64,000 nt of DNA from Hygrocybe punicea (lineage: Eukaryota > Basidiomycota > Agaricomycetes > Agaricales > Hygrophoraceae). Each line of letters starts with the position of its first letter. Within the stretch, counting starts at the first letter, position 1. The DNA is taken from the NCBI GenBank assembly GCA_963556145.1, contig OY744463.1, positions 4,092,001-4,156,000 on the forward strand, written 5' to 3'. The notes beneath the pieces are model-generated. The model was not told the DNA's origin, searched no databases, and saw only the letters and a list, made by a program, of their open reading frames with translations. A program made the position numbers and the translations under genes. Below, one piece after another: positions 44,855-56,438 of the stretch.

Positions 44855-45752
44855 CTACATAGATGAGACATAGTAAATACGGCATGTAATGGGGTGGCAA
44901 GAGTGCAAGGGGCGCAGGAGGCCATTGGGAGGGTAGGAAGACATTGGGAGGCGGGGGTGGGAATGAGTGCCGAAGGGCAGGGGAGTCCGGGAAAGCGTGC
45001 TGGAGACTGGGAGGGCAGGAGGGCAGGAGAAGATGGGAGAGGCGGAAGGGGGTGGGCGAGGGTGCTGAAGTGTGGGAGAAGGTGCCAAATGGGACAGAGG
45101 GTGAAAGACAACGGGTGGGATGGGATGGCCAGTGGGTTGACGAGTGCAATAGAGGGTGCCGAAGACGTTGTAAGGTGTTGGGGGACAGAGTGTGCAGGAG
45201 GGCGCGGGAGGCCACTGGGAGGGCAGGATGGTATTGGGGAGGATGGGCCGGAGGGTGGGTGAAGGCGGGCGAGGGCAGAAAGCTGGGAGAATGTGCTGAA
45301 GGGTGGAGGGCAGGAGAAGGCGGGAAAGGCAGAAGGGGGTGGGCGAGAGGGTCAGAGAGGGTAGCTGGGGGGCACAAGGGTCGTTGGAAAATAGGGGGGG
45401 GGTGTTGGTAGGTGAGGGAGGCCGTTGGTAGATGGGAGAGGCCGTTGGTAGATGGGAGAGGCCGTTGGTAGATGGGAGAGGCCATTGGTAGATGGGAGAG
45501 GCCGTTGATTGATGAGGGCGCCCGTAAATGGGTAGATGGGAGGGGATGCTAGTGAATGGGCAAGGTGGAGGGGGCTGCGGCGTCGTAGGTGGTGTTGGAG
45601 CCGCCGTCACCGTCCTGCACCGTTGTTGTTGGCATCGATTCTGGCGCGTTGTACCTAGCGGAGGAATTGGTTAGTAAATGATATGAAAAGATGTAGAATT
45701 CGAAGGACTCACTTCTGCGCCTGAAAAGGGCGCTACGCGACCACTTGCTCAT
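44855..45752 (-). CDS. Spliced proline-rich ORF inside the left inverted repeat
   Basis: The ATG at 45752 begins MSKWSRSALFRRR. A 57-nt intron (45656-45712; GTGAGT...TACTAAC...GCTAG) follows. After splicing, the frame stays open for about 270 further codons (STTRQNRCQQQ..., then APTPPTTPQPPPPC and repeated SPIYQ/LPSTNGL units) to a stop near 44855. The other copy (63459 to the edge) has the same start and intron and also stays open, though indels shift its downstream frame. C-rich composition makes open frames cheap, so coding is plausible for exon 1 and the splice, less so for the tail. No domain is recognised. Confidence 0.4.
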
Positions 45753-45796
45753 GTTGAGAGCGATGGTAGTGGTGGTCTGCGCGAATGTTTGTTTGT
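44855..45796 (-). repeat. Left long inverted repeat of the second KDZ element
   Basis: The sequence from about 45796 leftward is the inverse of 63416-64000: shared CAAACAAACATTCGCGCAG, AGCAAGTGGTC, the intron, and the CTACCAACGGCCTCTCCCAT repeats. Position 64000 corresponds to about 45148, so the left copy shows what lies beyond the right edge. The outer end is not determined (about 44850 or further left). Confidence 0.8.
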
Positions 45797-46039
45797 TGTT
45801 TTGGCGCAGGAAATCTACTCGGAAAAATCCGAATACCTTAATCAAACCTGTTGTTTGCGTGAGAAATCACTTCGGAAATATCCAGACAACTTTCCACAAT
45901 AATATGTATTATCCTAGATTTAAGTGAATGTAGTAAATGTGGACAACCACGAAGGGGAAGCCGTGCAAAAAAAAAACCAGGCATACATCGCTCCGGTGTG
46001 GACCGGCCACAACAAACAAATAAAGCAGAAACTAAACAG

Positions 46040-47216
46040 CTAAGAAATAGTGCTCATTGGCGATACACAATGCAGTGCGCCAACCTCGATAGTGCTTCGG
46101 CTTTTGCGCTTCGTCGATGGACGTTCATCCAGAAGATCCCACCGCTTCATGATTCCTAGCCCTCCTCTTACCGAAGTCGGAGCGACCGCGACATGTAGGT
46201 TCATTAATATTTCCGGCTTCGATGTCATTATCCCTTTGTTCATCCATCTTCCTAAACTCCTCATCTGAAAGTTTGCGCCAGTAAATTTTGCCAGTATGCC
46301 ACATTCGAAGGAGGTCTTCAAGGTCACCAATAGACCCGGAATTACTCAGGTTCTTGAAGGGGAATCTGGCCAGCCAACCGTGAATTAAGACCAGATAACG
46401 TCGTACCACATTCCTCCAATAGTACACCCATTGCATTCGGGCACCCGGATCATCCGTTATGGTCCCTGTGAACATATGAAATGTGATAGAAACAAGGTTC
46501 AACGACAAAAATACGCAAGCCTTGCTGAATCTCATCTCGGATGTCGGCACGCAGAGCCGCGACACGTTGCTGGTGATTCTTGGCGGCTCCTAGTTTGACA
46601 TTATGTACCAAACAAAATGAAAATACAATCAATTGTGGGACAAACCTTGTACTCCCTGGACTGAAAAGCCTTCCATTTTGCTGATAAAATCCTGTGTGTC
46701 GGTTTTCAGCACACCCTCCAAAACGTTGTCGACTCCTTCAGTAGCAAACGCAACGCCACAGAGAGGAAGATCGGTGGAGCCACGCGTGGTGAATAGCATT
46801 GTCTCAACACCGGTGCGTGATTTCAAGTTAGTTAGCTGTGTATATGGTCAGCAAACGATTAGTGTGGGGTTATTGAAAACTTACCTCATTCTCAATGGCG
46901 TTCAGTGTGTGGGTGACGTCGTTTATCCTTGATTTGGTGGAGATTCGGAGCCCAACAGTTTTATTGGCCTTGTGTTCATCGAACTCATGAATGAGCTGAG
47001 TCTGCTGCTCCTCCGTCAGGCCATTGTACTCCAACCTATGAGAACGAACAAGCTCGAGCAAGGCTTTCTTTCCAGTAACTTTGGCATCGCGAATTTTTGT
47101 TAGAATGGCGGATGTGCATTAGAATACTAATACATACCATCTACAGCACTTTCACCACTAGCTGTGGTATCTAGAAGCAACAGATGATCAGCAAAGTAGA
47201 ACATAGAGCCGACGTC
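46040..47216 (-). pseudogene. KDZ passenger gene C, 3' part (exons after the 8.9-kb hAT insertion)
   Basis: The gene starts at 57828 and is cut by two hAT-type elements. Here the minus strand resumes HDVGSMFYFADHLLLLDTT, then a short intron (donor GTATGT), KVTGKKALLELVRSHRLEYNGL, LTNLKSRTGVETMLFTTRG, and MQWVYYWRNVVRRYLVLIHGW...LLRMWHTGKIYWRKLSDEEF. A TGA at 46125-46127 interrupts GSSG-TSIDEAQKPKHYRG, with the natural end near 46040. The family is unknown to me by function, but Trp/Tyr-rich blocks (NVVRRYLVLIHGW) look conserved. Four introns or more. Confidence 0.6.
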
Positions 47217-47623
47217 ATGCCTACTAGTGTTGCCACAGTCTGGTTAAAGACTGCGGACCGTTCGGAGACTGAAATTTAACCGAACCATTGGTAACGGTCC
47301 AGTTACGGTCCCAGACCGCGGTTAACCGTGGACCGACTGGTTCAAAGTTCCAAATTAGGCAATTTGTGGGCATAGAGCTCCCACAAGTCCCACGACCCGC
47401 AGTTTGCTCCCCACATCACCATCACCGTCTCCTCAACGACGTCTCCGACTTTCTCAACACTCCTCTGTCACACGCTCACTGTCTTTGTCCTTCAAGCTTC
47501 AAGCATCAGCCGTCTCCCTTCCTCCCTGTCACGCTACCTTGCACCGTCTTGAGGCTCCCATCTTCATACCGTGAGTGTGGTCTGCCGGTTCCGTCCTTCA
47601 AGTTTATGACTTCCTCTCTCTCT

Positions 47624-48640
47624 AGTGCAGGCTCCCTGAGCTTCCATTTTGGTCCCAACTTCCAAGCCATCACCATCCGTTTAGTGCCATCCCCCCACCT
47701 TCTCGAGGCTCGCCGCCACTGTCTTCTTACCCCCTTGAGAGCCCTCTTCACCTCCCGTGAACGCCGTCACTCTCCCTTGAGTATCTCCCTCCTGTAAGTG
47801 CTGTTTTCTTCCTCGGAAACTTTTTCTCCCCATTAACCTGCCCTCTCCCTCCAGTGCAGGCTCCCCCTCGTCACCGTCCATTTAACACCATTCCTTGACT
47901 TGCTCAAGGCTCTGCCACTGTCGTCTCAACCCCCTTTGAGAGCTCACCGTCTCTCCCTTGAGCGGTTCCCTCCTGTGAGTGCCATTTCCCCCCTCCAGAC
48001 CATTTCTTACCCTCAACCTGCAGTTACCTGTCCAGTGCCAGTCTCCCTGAGGACTTCCATCCTGGTCCCAAGCTGTCACCCTCCGTTTAGCACCGTCCCC
48101 CCACCTTCTCAAGGCTCCATCCCCCCTTGAGAGCTCTCTCTGCCTCCTCCCTTGAGTGGCTCAGTGCCGTTTCCCTTTCTCGGAAACTTTTTCTCCCCGT
48201 TAACCTGCCCTCTCCCTCCAGTGCAGGCTCCCCCTCGTCACCCTCCATTCACCATTCCTTGACTTGCTCCAGGATCCGCCACTGTCGTCTCAACCCCCTT
48301 TGAGAGCTCACCGTCTCTCCATTGAGCGGTTCCCTCCTGTGAGCGCCATTTCCCCCCTCCAAACCATTTCTTACCAACCTGCCGTCTCTGTCCAGTGCCA
48401 GTCTCCCTGAGCACTCCCTTCCGGTTTCAAGCCATCACCCTCGCTTTAGTGCCATCCCCCACCTTCTCGAGGCTCCACCACTGCCTCCGTTGTCTTACCC
48501 CCCTTGTGTCCCCTCTCTGCCTCCTGTGTGTGCGTGCCGCTGCTCTCCCTCCTGTGAGTGCCATTTCCCTCCCTCAGAAACTGTTTCTCACCGTTGATCT
48601 GCCCTCTCCCTTCAGTGCTGGTCTCCCTGAGTACTCCCCC
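47624..48640 (+). repeat. Pyrimidine-rich tandem repeats upstream of the hAT transposase
   Basis: Six imperfect blocks, starting around 47624, 47851, 48034, 48218, 48392 and 48613 at CAGTGC(A/C)(G/A)G(T)CTCCC, with a mean period near 185-200 bp. Blocks 2 and 4 are most alike, suggesting duplication of a dimer of about 367 bp. Position suggests promoter/5' UTR. Confidence 0.75.
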
Positions 48641-48724
48641 CCACCAAATACCCATTCGAACCGTCAATTGAAGTAAGTTCTCTGATTTCTGTTTCATCAC
48701 CTGAGCTCATGCTTCCTTGTTAGC

Positions 48725-51700
48725 ATGCCACCACGACGTAAGAATGAAGACACCACAAAGTTTGCAACTGGTGCTGTTCAATCAAGATTTCAAATTGAAG
48801 GTATGTACCTCATCAAACTGTAATACCAGTTGACGTATCAGCTGTTAGGCTTTGTGCATGAACTGGATGAGGTTGCTCCCAGGAAGTCACGGAGAGGTAA
48901 AGGAAAGGCGAAGGCTGTCGAAGTGGACCCCGAGTTTCACGTACAATATAATGTTAATGCTGCAACTCCCACCCGGCAACCAATGTCACCTGTGGTCCTC
49001 ACGTCCCAACGACGAAGGGCTGTATCCCATAAAGCCAAAGATCCATTGAATGTAGCCACAGCCGTTGAACTCTTATACAGCCCTACTCCCCCTCGACCCC
49101 GCCATGTTCGAGTGAGGAAAAAAACACCGCTCCAGGGCCGACAAATTCCAGAAAGCCCTGTACCTGTACGACGAGTTGCCTTTAATATACCAAGCCCATT
49201 GAGTGATGGAGCCGATGATGTGTTCTCGGTCAATCAACTGTCAACTTTGGTGACACTGGCCCCTCCTCTCTTCCATCCAATGAATCAGCCATCTACTTCA
49301 TTGACGCTGGCTCCTCCTATCCTTCATGCATCTAATCAACCATCTACTTCCACTATGCCAACTCCTCTTCCTCTCTTTGATCTAGAGAACGCCACACCCC
49401 CGCTAGCATCAATTGGCTCAAGCTCCGAGTCCGAGTCAAGCAACTCTGAGTCTGACAGTGGAGAATCACAAAATGCAGGTCCACCTTCCCACGCACAACA
49501 TTGCGTGTCTTCTGGAGGTCCTGCAGGGAACAAGAATCGCTATGCTGCATCAGATGTGTGGACCTTTTATGAGAAGCAAGGCAGCCAGAGGTGTTGCCAA
49601 TTCTGCCAGTTTGTATTTCAACATGATGTATTTTGATGATGTGAAACTTAATTGCCTGGTAGACATATTGCAATGACGAAGCCTGCTCACAAGATCACCA
49701 AGTTTGGTGCCAGCAGTGCTACGAGCACGCTTCGTCGACACCTTGCTGAGGAACACCTTGATCCGTGGGTCTCAGGATGTGACAATCTCAACATCAAGAT
49801 CCAAGCAAAGACTGTCCAGAAAGCTGTGGATGAATATCGAAAGGCTCGTGGTCAACCAACAGCTTCCTGTGCCCCTGATCGACAACCATACTCGAATGCG
49901 GGGTTCGTTGATGCAATTGTTGAGTTTATTGTGGGTGATGATCAGGTATGGGATGATATATATTGTGATGCACATTGACAAGAGGTTTATTTAGTCAATC
50001 AATATAATTGAATCCCCCCGACTCCGGGCAATTTTTCTAATGCTTCGTCAGGAGCTAAAAGACTCAGATATTCCGGGTAGAATGACAATTCGTACTCGTA
50101 TTGAAGAGTCGGTTGGGGAACATCTTGATCAGCTATCTGTGGTCATGCAGGTTACTCAATTATTTTTCATTGCGTTGTATGCTTGCTTATTGATGAACAG
50201 AAATCTGTGGGGAAGATATCTTTCACCACTGATATGTGGAGTGATCCAAATCGAACACCCTTCATGGCTGTTACGGCACATTGGATTCAAGCACGCACTG
50301 AAGAAACCAACAATGGTCCCCAACATATTCTCAAATTGCGTGCCGATCTGGTGGGGTTTCACCGTGTGCCAGGAAGACACGATGGTGAGCATCTTGCACA
50401 TGTGTTCCTTCATGTCACTGACCGTCTCAAGATTACTGAGAAGGTGTGTGCTGTTGATTTTAATTATTCCTATTATGAATATCTTCCAGATTGGATGGGT
50501 AACACTTGACAATGCATCAAATAATGATACATTAATGGTAACTCTGGAGCGTGAACTCTGCCGTCGCAAGATTCCATTTGACCGAACAAAACGAAGAGTT
50601 AGGTATGTAACATTCTAGGATTGTAACTAGTACTTATTGTGTTGGATTCTAGATGCTTTCCGCATATTGTCAATCTTGCGTGCCAAGCAGTTTTATCAGC
50701 CATTACTAATCTGGATTATGCAAAAGAAGATGCTGATGATTACATTCCTTCAACTGGAGACATGATGGATAACCTGGAATGAGATCCTATTGCAACAGTG
50801 CGATCTCTGATTCGTGCTGTATGTGCTGACTTATCTTGGAAGTCTTAACTTAATTTCTGCTCTTGAACACAGATCAGGTCATCAACAATTCGCCGGCAAC
50901 ATTTTTCATCTGTGTTTGAATGACTGGAGAGGCCAGAACTCCAACTTTTGCGTGATATGGAGGTTCGATGGTCATCAACATTACTGATGATTGAAAGAGC
51001 AATTGATTTACGAGAAGTACTTATAGTATTCAAGTGTCTGATTTGATTGTTGACAAATATTTAGGTTCTTGATATCTTTCTTGAAAATCGAGAGTTTTCT
51101 AGTCTACAAAAATTTCAACTTACTGAGCAGGACTGGGAAGGTCTTCAAGCATTTCAAATCATTCTCCAGGTTGGTGTCTCCAACAATAGAGCTCTATACA
51201 CTACTCAAATGCAGTTTGTTAGGTTCCACATGCTTTCCAACAAATTATATCCCATGAAAAGATGCCAACCTTATGTCACGCCATACCAGCATTTGAAGCG
51301 ATTATTGACATTTGGAAAGCACATCAAGATGACTATCCAGAGACAGCTGAAATTGTTCAAGCTGGCCTTGACAAACTTGAGTCTTATAGTCAATGAACTG
51401 ACTTGGTTCCAGCTTATACCCTGGCAATGAGTTTGTCATTTTTTTGTTCTTTTTGTATTAGGCATTGATTATTTGTTTTTTCCAGTTCTTGATCCTTCCA
51501 TCAAATTGTCTTGGTTTGAAGAGCATATGCCTGAGCGAGTTGAGTGGGCCAGGGATATATTTATTGAGGCTGTAGGTTCCTATGATATTTATTTCACTCA
51601 TTCTCATTTATTTTTTTCAGCTTCGCCCATATCATGCTGCTGCCATTGCCACTGCTGCTGCAAGAACTGATGCACCTGCAGCAGTGAACACAGCACCTCA

Positions 51701-52207
51701 TCGTCCCACAGCAAGAGATATTCTGAGACTCAACCGTCATCCACATCACCTAACACCACAGCAATCTGCTGAAATTGAAGGTAATGCATATCTTCATGAT
51801 GATCGACCAGCAACAGGGAGTTTGCCATTTTGGCAGGCATGTGGCATTTTTTTTTCATAATTGCTAGCTATTTGACAACAATGTATCAAGGAAAATCAAC
51901 TGCGTTTTCCAGGTGTTTTTGGCCTTGCAATGGATATTCTGCCAATACATGCATCAGCAGTGCCCTGCGAGTGTGTATTTTCTTCAAGCAAAGAAACTGT
52001 GACAGCTCGGTGAAGTCATATTTCACCTGAACTTATGGAAGGCTTGCAGCTGTTGAAGTATTCTATTCGACAAGGTAGAGGTCTTAATTTCACTGATGGT
52101 ATGGATTGGGGACAGGAGCTTCAGGAACTGGAGATGTATGGGGAGATGCGGAAGCAAGTTCCAGATGATATTACTTCCTTTATTTCTAGTTTGGTTGATA
52201 AATTGTA
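48725..52207 (+). pseudogene. hAT transposase of the 8.9-kb element, with four in-frame TGA stops
   Basis: The start MPPRRKNEDTTKFATGAVQ is at 48725. A long Ser/Pro-rich exon leads to a BED zinc finger (VWTFYEKQGSQRCCQFCQ ... STLRRHLAEEH, split by an intron; 49556-49755). Core: KISFTTDMWSDPNRTPFMAV (first Asp, about 50225), IGWVTLDNASNNDT (second Asp, about 50500), then SAVPCECVFSSSKETVTAR (hAT dimerisation domain, Glu; about 51950). About ten short introns. TGA stops at 50780-50782, 50921-50923, 51394-51396 and 52011-52013 kill the enzyme; in SQ-stop-TDLVPAY and TAR-stop-SHISPELMEGL the lost residue is probably Arg. It ends at about 52207. Confidence 0.88.
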
Positions 52208-52589
52208 AAAGTGTACATTGTATGTTCTCCAAATGTTGCCCTAGCTCTATTGAGATTCTGGAATTTGGAACAGCAAGAGTGTGCTACCGCTCCACTGTTT
52301 TGAGGGAAGGGAAGTTGAATCGGAAATTGGCTCGAGGAATTACATCAACCGTCTGAAGCAATCAATCCGCTTCAATTCCATGGATGACCTGGAAATCAGC
52401 AGAATTATCACGAGCAATTGCACGCAGAAGTTCACTCTTTTTTATTCGAATGCGAGCAGTGATGTCAGCTAGGTTGGGCAGACGATCCATACCACCATTA
52501 AGATCCGCCCAAATGGGCTCGACCTGGGTAATACTGAACAGGAGCAGATGCATCAAGCTGAGAATATTGAAGGCCATCTCTTTTACCTG

Positions 52590-53745
52590 TCAACCAGTTA
52601 CGATGGCAAAGTCCATCGGCGCCTTGACCTCCACATTCCTCACCGTCTTGAAAGATTCATCCTGGTTGCCCACGACAGCACAGAATTTTTGCACCGATGC
52701 CACATCAATCGTGATCTCTGGACCAGTGAATGTATCGTGGATGTCGATGTCTGGGAGAACAGCATCATCACAATACCATAGTTTCCAGTAGAACTCCTTG
52801 ATCCATAAGTTACGGCCCTCCGCGATCTCGTGGATCGTAGCCGAGCCCATAGAAGGTTTATAGGCGAATTGTAAGTGAAGGGGTACTGATACGTCGCGAC
52901 AATCTTCATATATGATCACATCAATCAACTTCGAGGTAGGCTGATAGCGAATTTCGGCCGCCTTGAAGGCGGGTTTGTGTTTGCTGTACAAACGAGCAGC
53001 ACCATAAAGCGTCACAGATCGTGGCGATGAATCCAAGGAAGTGACGACAACCTTCTGCAGGGGTCGAGGTGCAAGAAGCCGCCAAATTGGGTTATCGATG
53101 TATGAATGTCCCTGGGCAATGGTTGTCGAGGTGAGGAGAGCCTGCATCCAGCTGAGCTCAGAGCCCGCTAATATCTCCAGCCACAACGAGGCATCAGGAA
53201 TATCCTTACCCAGACTATAGTTTACTACACCCTCAGCTACCTCCCGCTCGACACCCAAGGAGACTACTTCCTGAGAAGACACAACGGGCTTGGGGCTAAG
53301 GTAGTCCACGGTGGGAATTTTAGATTTGTCACCCCCATACCGACACTCGAGAAGCCAGCAGATAAGATAGGCATTGATGTTCCCAAGAAGGTTTTTTATG
53401 GGTTTGTCCTTAACCTTCGAGTTCTTCACTGTGACTGGTCCTTGCAGGATACATAAGCGCTGGGGGTCCTGGTCGAAGACGGCTTCAATATCCTCTGCCA
53501 CCCACAGGGAATCCTGTAAACCAACTTGAGCGAGGAAACGAACAAAATGTTGGTGACACAACCTCACCTTCTTGAACCAAACCTCAAAGTTGGCATCCAA
53601 TACAGGGATGAAGGGAACAGGCTTCTGTCCTGGCCATTGGGATATCGTCAAAAAGTAAGCCTTGTCCTCGGAAGCTAGTAGTTGCTTTGTTGCCAATGGA
53701 TATGCCTTGAAAAAGTCCTCAAACTTGTCACAAGCCCGTACAACG
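52590..53745 (-). pseudogene. Fragment of fungal fatty acid synthase (FAS beta-type region) with retained intron, captured inside the hAT element
   Basis: The minus-strand reading gives DKFEDFFKAYPLATKQLL, PGQKPVPFIPVLDANFEVWF, AVFDQDPQRLCILQGPVTV, SKIPTVDYLSPKPV, then FTGPEITIDVASVQKFCAVV, the conserved region around the end of the enoyl reductase and start of the dehydratase part of fungal type I FAS. A 54-nt in-frame GTGAGG...TTACAG stretch (53514-53567) splits WFKK from DSLW and looks like an unspliced intron, so the source was genomic DNA rather than mRNA. The frame ends at a TGA (52590-52592), probably where Trp stood, next to a GTAAAAG donor-like site; 52380-52577 reads a further exon-like piece (ADLNGGMDRLPNLADITARI). 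The rest of the very large synthase is absent. The fragment still reads almost entirely open. Confidence 0.85.
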
Positions 53746-53754
53746 TGCAAGCAA

Positions 53755-54300
53755 GCCGAGGAGGAGGGGAGAATGGGGAGGGAGGGGAACAGGAGCAGGA
53801 GCAGGAGGGAGGGGGGAGGGGAGGCAGGGAGCACATTCATTCGCCTTTCCGCCCTCGTCCTCCGTCCCCGTCCTCGTCTCCGTCGTCGTCCCCGTGGTCG
53901 TTTTCATCATCCTGTCTTCGTTGTCCTAGACGATCCAGTCCCCATCTTCCTCGTTGGCTCATGTCCTTGTCCCCGTCCTCATTGTCTCGTTGTCCTCGTT
54001 GTCACTGTCCCGGTCACATTTGCATTACAGGGCAAGGAGTCGAGATCCCGTCCTCGTTGTCCCCGTCCCCGTCCTCGTTGTTCCCATCCCCATTCTCGTT
54101 GTGCCCATCCCTGTCCCCATTGTCCCCTTCCCGGCCCTGTTATGTCGTCGTCCTCGTCTGTCCCTCATCGCTGTCCCCATGATCATTCTGGTCCCTGCGA
54201 TCGTTGCGGTCCCCGTTCTCATCCCCGTCCTCACCGTTGTTGTTGCCTTCTTCGTCATGCTATGGCTGCTGGTGCTGGTGCTGCCGCTGCTGCCGTGTTG
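53755..54300. repeat. Low-complexity (GTCCCCGTCCTCGTTG)n-like region
   Basis: GGGAGG/GGAGCAG runs (53755-53830) followed by imperfect CGTCCTCGTTGTCCC units to about 54240. Open frames on both strands here are composition effects. Confidence 0.75.
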
Positions 54301-54699
54301 CTGCCGCACATGAAGGTGAGAGTGGAGTAGAGGCTGGGGATTGGTAATAATCAGTAGTGTAACAATAATATATGAATGAAAAGAATAAATGCACTAGTTA
54401 TCAGGGCAGTAGTGTTTTCTTCCCTTGTCCGACGCATTGTTCTCCTGCTTCTGTCGACATTCTCCTCCGTTGTGTTCATGCATGCCCTCATCCCATGGCT
54501 GTGGTCATTGCCCTGGGCTTGTCTTGTCATCAGGGAATGGCCCATCTCTTTCAGGCTTGATTGCCCTGCGATCATAGATGAGGGCGTCGGGGTGTCATTG
54601 TTCACCCGAATGCCCTTCTGGGCTTGGTGTTGGTTCTGCATTGGGCACTCCTGCCTCGCTGCCTCTCACTCGGCATCATCACTCCCTCGTTGGCATTGT

Positions 54700-55560
54700 A
54701 CGTGGGTCAGTCAGCCTGCGTCCGCGTTCAAGAGGTGGTTGTTGGCGCCTGGGATGGGCAACCGCTGTCTCTCCCCCTCGGGCACGATGTCACAGCGCTG
54801 GGGCACATTGACGCGTGCGCTGGGCATTGTCGTCGTCATTCGGGGTGCTGGGAATCTTGCCCCCTCGTTTAGGGTGTCGGCGTGGGTCTCCCATCCCACA
54901 TTGGCACTTGGGATGGGCAACCGCCGTCTCTCCCCCTCGAACACGATGTCATGGCGCTGGGGAACATTAACGCATGCGCTGGGCGTTGTCATCATCGTTC
55001 AGGGTGCTGGGAATCTCGCCCCCTCATTTAGGGTGTTCGCGTGGGTCTCCCATCCCGCGTTCGCGTTGTTGGCGCCTGGGACGGGCAACCACTGTGGCAA
55101 GGGAGAGATCGCTCACATTCACAACTGTCGAGTCTGTCAGCGTTTCTACTTCGAAGATGGTGGTGTTGCGCGAACCTCGGATGGTTATGTCTTGCTCCCT
55201 CGGACACGATGTCACGGTGCTGGGGCACATTAACACGTGCACTGGGCGTTGTCGTCATCGTTTGGGGTGCTGGGAATCTCGCCCCCTCATTTAGGGTGTT
55301 CGCGTGGGTCTCCCATCCTGCGTTCGCATTGTTGGCGCCTGGGATGGGCAACCGCCGTTTCTCCCCCTCAGACACGATGTCACGGCACTGGGGCACATTA
55401 ACACGTGCGCTGGGCATTGTCGTTATTGTTCGGGGTGCTGGGAATCTCACCCCCTCGTTTAAGGTGTCGGCGCGGGTCTCCCATCCCACGTTCATGTTTT
55501 CGAGGCGGTTGATGGTTTCCCGGGTATGCAGTGGTAGCCGCCCCTCAGACGCGATCCTGG
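54700..55560 (-). repeat. Tandem repeats of about 158-170 bp with protein-like periodicity
   Basis: Four units start at about 54746, 54904, 55073 and 55337 (GGCGCCTGGGATGGGCAACC and close variants); the third holds an extra segment of about 100 bp. The minus strand reads a repeated peptide with blocks ARVNVPQ, DIV-EGER-RLPIP, GWETHADTLNEGARFPAPR and TTTPSA, about 53 residues per unit, open through 55028-55603 and 54711-54995. Confidence 0.7.
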
Positions 55561-55568
55561 ATTCCCGG

Positions 55569-55705
55569 TGGAGAGGTACCGAGGTACCTCTCCGGGGGCT
55601 CACGCAGGACTCGAGGTGGAAGTCGACTGGATAGGAAGGATGAACTGACTACTACATCGGGAACTGCTACTGACTAAGGGACTGGTCACGTGATCTACCA
55701 CTACA
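55569..55705 (+). mobile_element. 137-bp solo-LTR-like element, copy A
   Basis: TGGAGAGGTACCGAGGTACC at the start (a near palindrome) to GATCTACCACTACA at the end; TG...CA termini. CCGG duplicated at 55565-55568 and 55706-55709. Same length as copy B (39355-39491), opposite strand, nearly identical. Confidence 0.85.
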
Positions 55706-56123
55706 CCGGTGCTTCAATCATCAAATTGGGTCGGGTGCATGACACTGCTGTCGTTCTGGGCACTGAAGGCTTCTACCCTCGCTGAACCTGCTGGTGTTCT
55801 GGACAAGAGTGGGGAGTGGTTAGTAAGTTGGTTTAACATGAAGAACAGACAGCAGGGGGACATACCGGGGCCGGAGAATGGGCGCACCACTTCTCCGGCC
55901 TTGCCAGCGGTTACCGTCATCATTGTCGAGTCATCGTCGCAGCGTTCTTGTAATTGCGGTTGACGTGGCTTGAGGTTGCCCCAAACTGCCATTTTGGGAC
56001 GGTTAACCACGGTTGACCGTGGTCCCAATGGTCCGGTCCGGTTTGAATAGCCGTATTTGGGTTAACCGTTGTTAACCGTAACCAGACCGGACCGGACCAG
56101 ACCATGGCAACACTAATGCCTAC

Positions 56124-56438
56124 TCTCATCACCCACCACCGTTTTCGCCTCCTTCAAGGATATATTCTTCTTCCAGCAAAAGGCATTCCATGCACTCATT
56201 TTCAAGCGCCTTTTACGAGCCATGTTGGGACCCATGTGTAGCTCGCTCTGTACACGACGAACACTTTTGTGATGAGTAGCTGCAAGGTTCTTGGTTGCTT
56301 CATCAATCTTGGCCCAGGCTTCATCGAGATCCTGCTTGTAGTGACACGATGCTTCACGCTGACGGATCTTAATGGCCGCACAGGCCTCTTTTGTGAGTTT
56401 AACCTTCTTTTGTTTCCTCACAATGCCTTGAGTCCATC
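56124..56438 (-). pseudogene. KDZ passenger gene C, central exon between two hAT-type insertions
   Basis: The minus strand reads TQGIVRKQKKVKLTKEACAA, DLDEAWAKIDEATKNLA, THHKSVRRVQSELHMG, SAWNAFCWKKNISLKEAK, VVGDES. It joins in frame upstream to 57789-57828 (MRTQFYYPTARRSGW) if 56439-57780 is removed with one duplication, and downstream to 47216 if 47225-56115 is removed. The protein is Lys/Arg-rich; no known domain is recognised. Confidence 0.65.

Larger units (their letters stand above)
47225..56115 (+). mobile_element. 8.9-kb hAT element with transposase relic and captured fatty acid synthase fragment
   Basis: Starts TAGTGTTGCCACAGTCTGG and ends GGTCTGGTCC-type inverse ...ACCATGGCAACACTA. 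Perfect 8-bp duplication ATGCCTAC at 47217-47224 and 56116-56123. Subterminal GGTTAACCGT and GGTCCGGTCC repeats are present at both ends. Contents in order: pyrimidine-rich tandem repeats, hAT transposase (plus), fatty acid synthase fragment (minus), minisatellites, a 137-bp insertion. Removing it joins passenger gene C exons in frame (GDESRHDVGSMF). The first ten TIR bases equal those of the CAG-rich family. Confidence 0.94.

Noticed and set aside
44847..45485. Several parallel proline/leucine-rich ORFs on the minus strand
   Set aside because: C-rich low complexity. Only the frame joined by the shared intron to the conserved first exon was reported, at low confidence.
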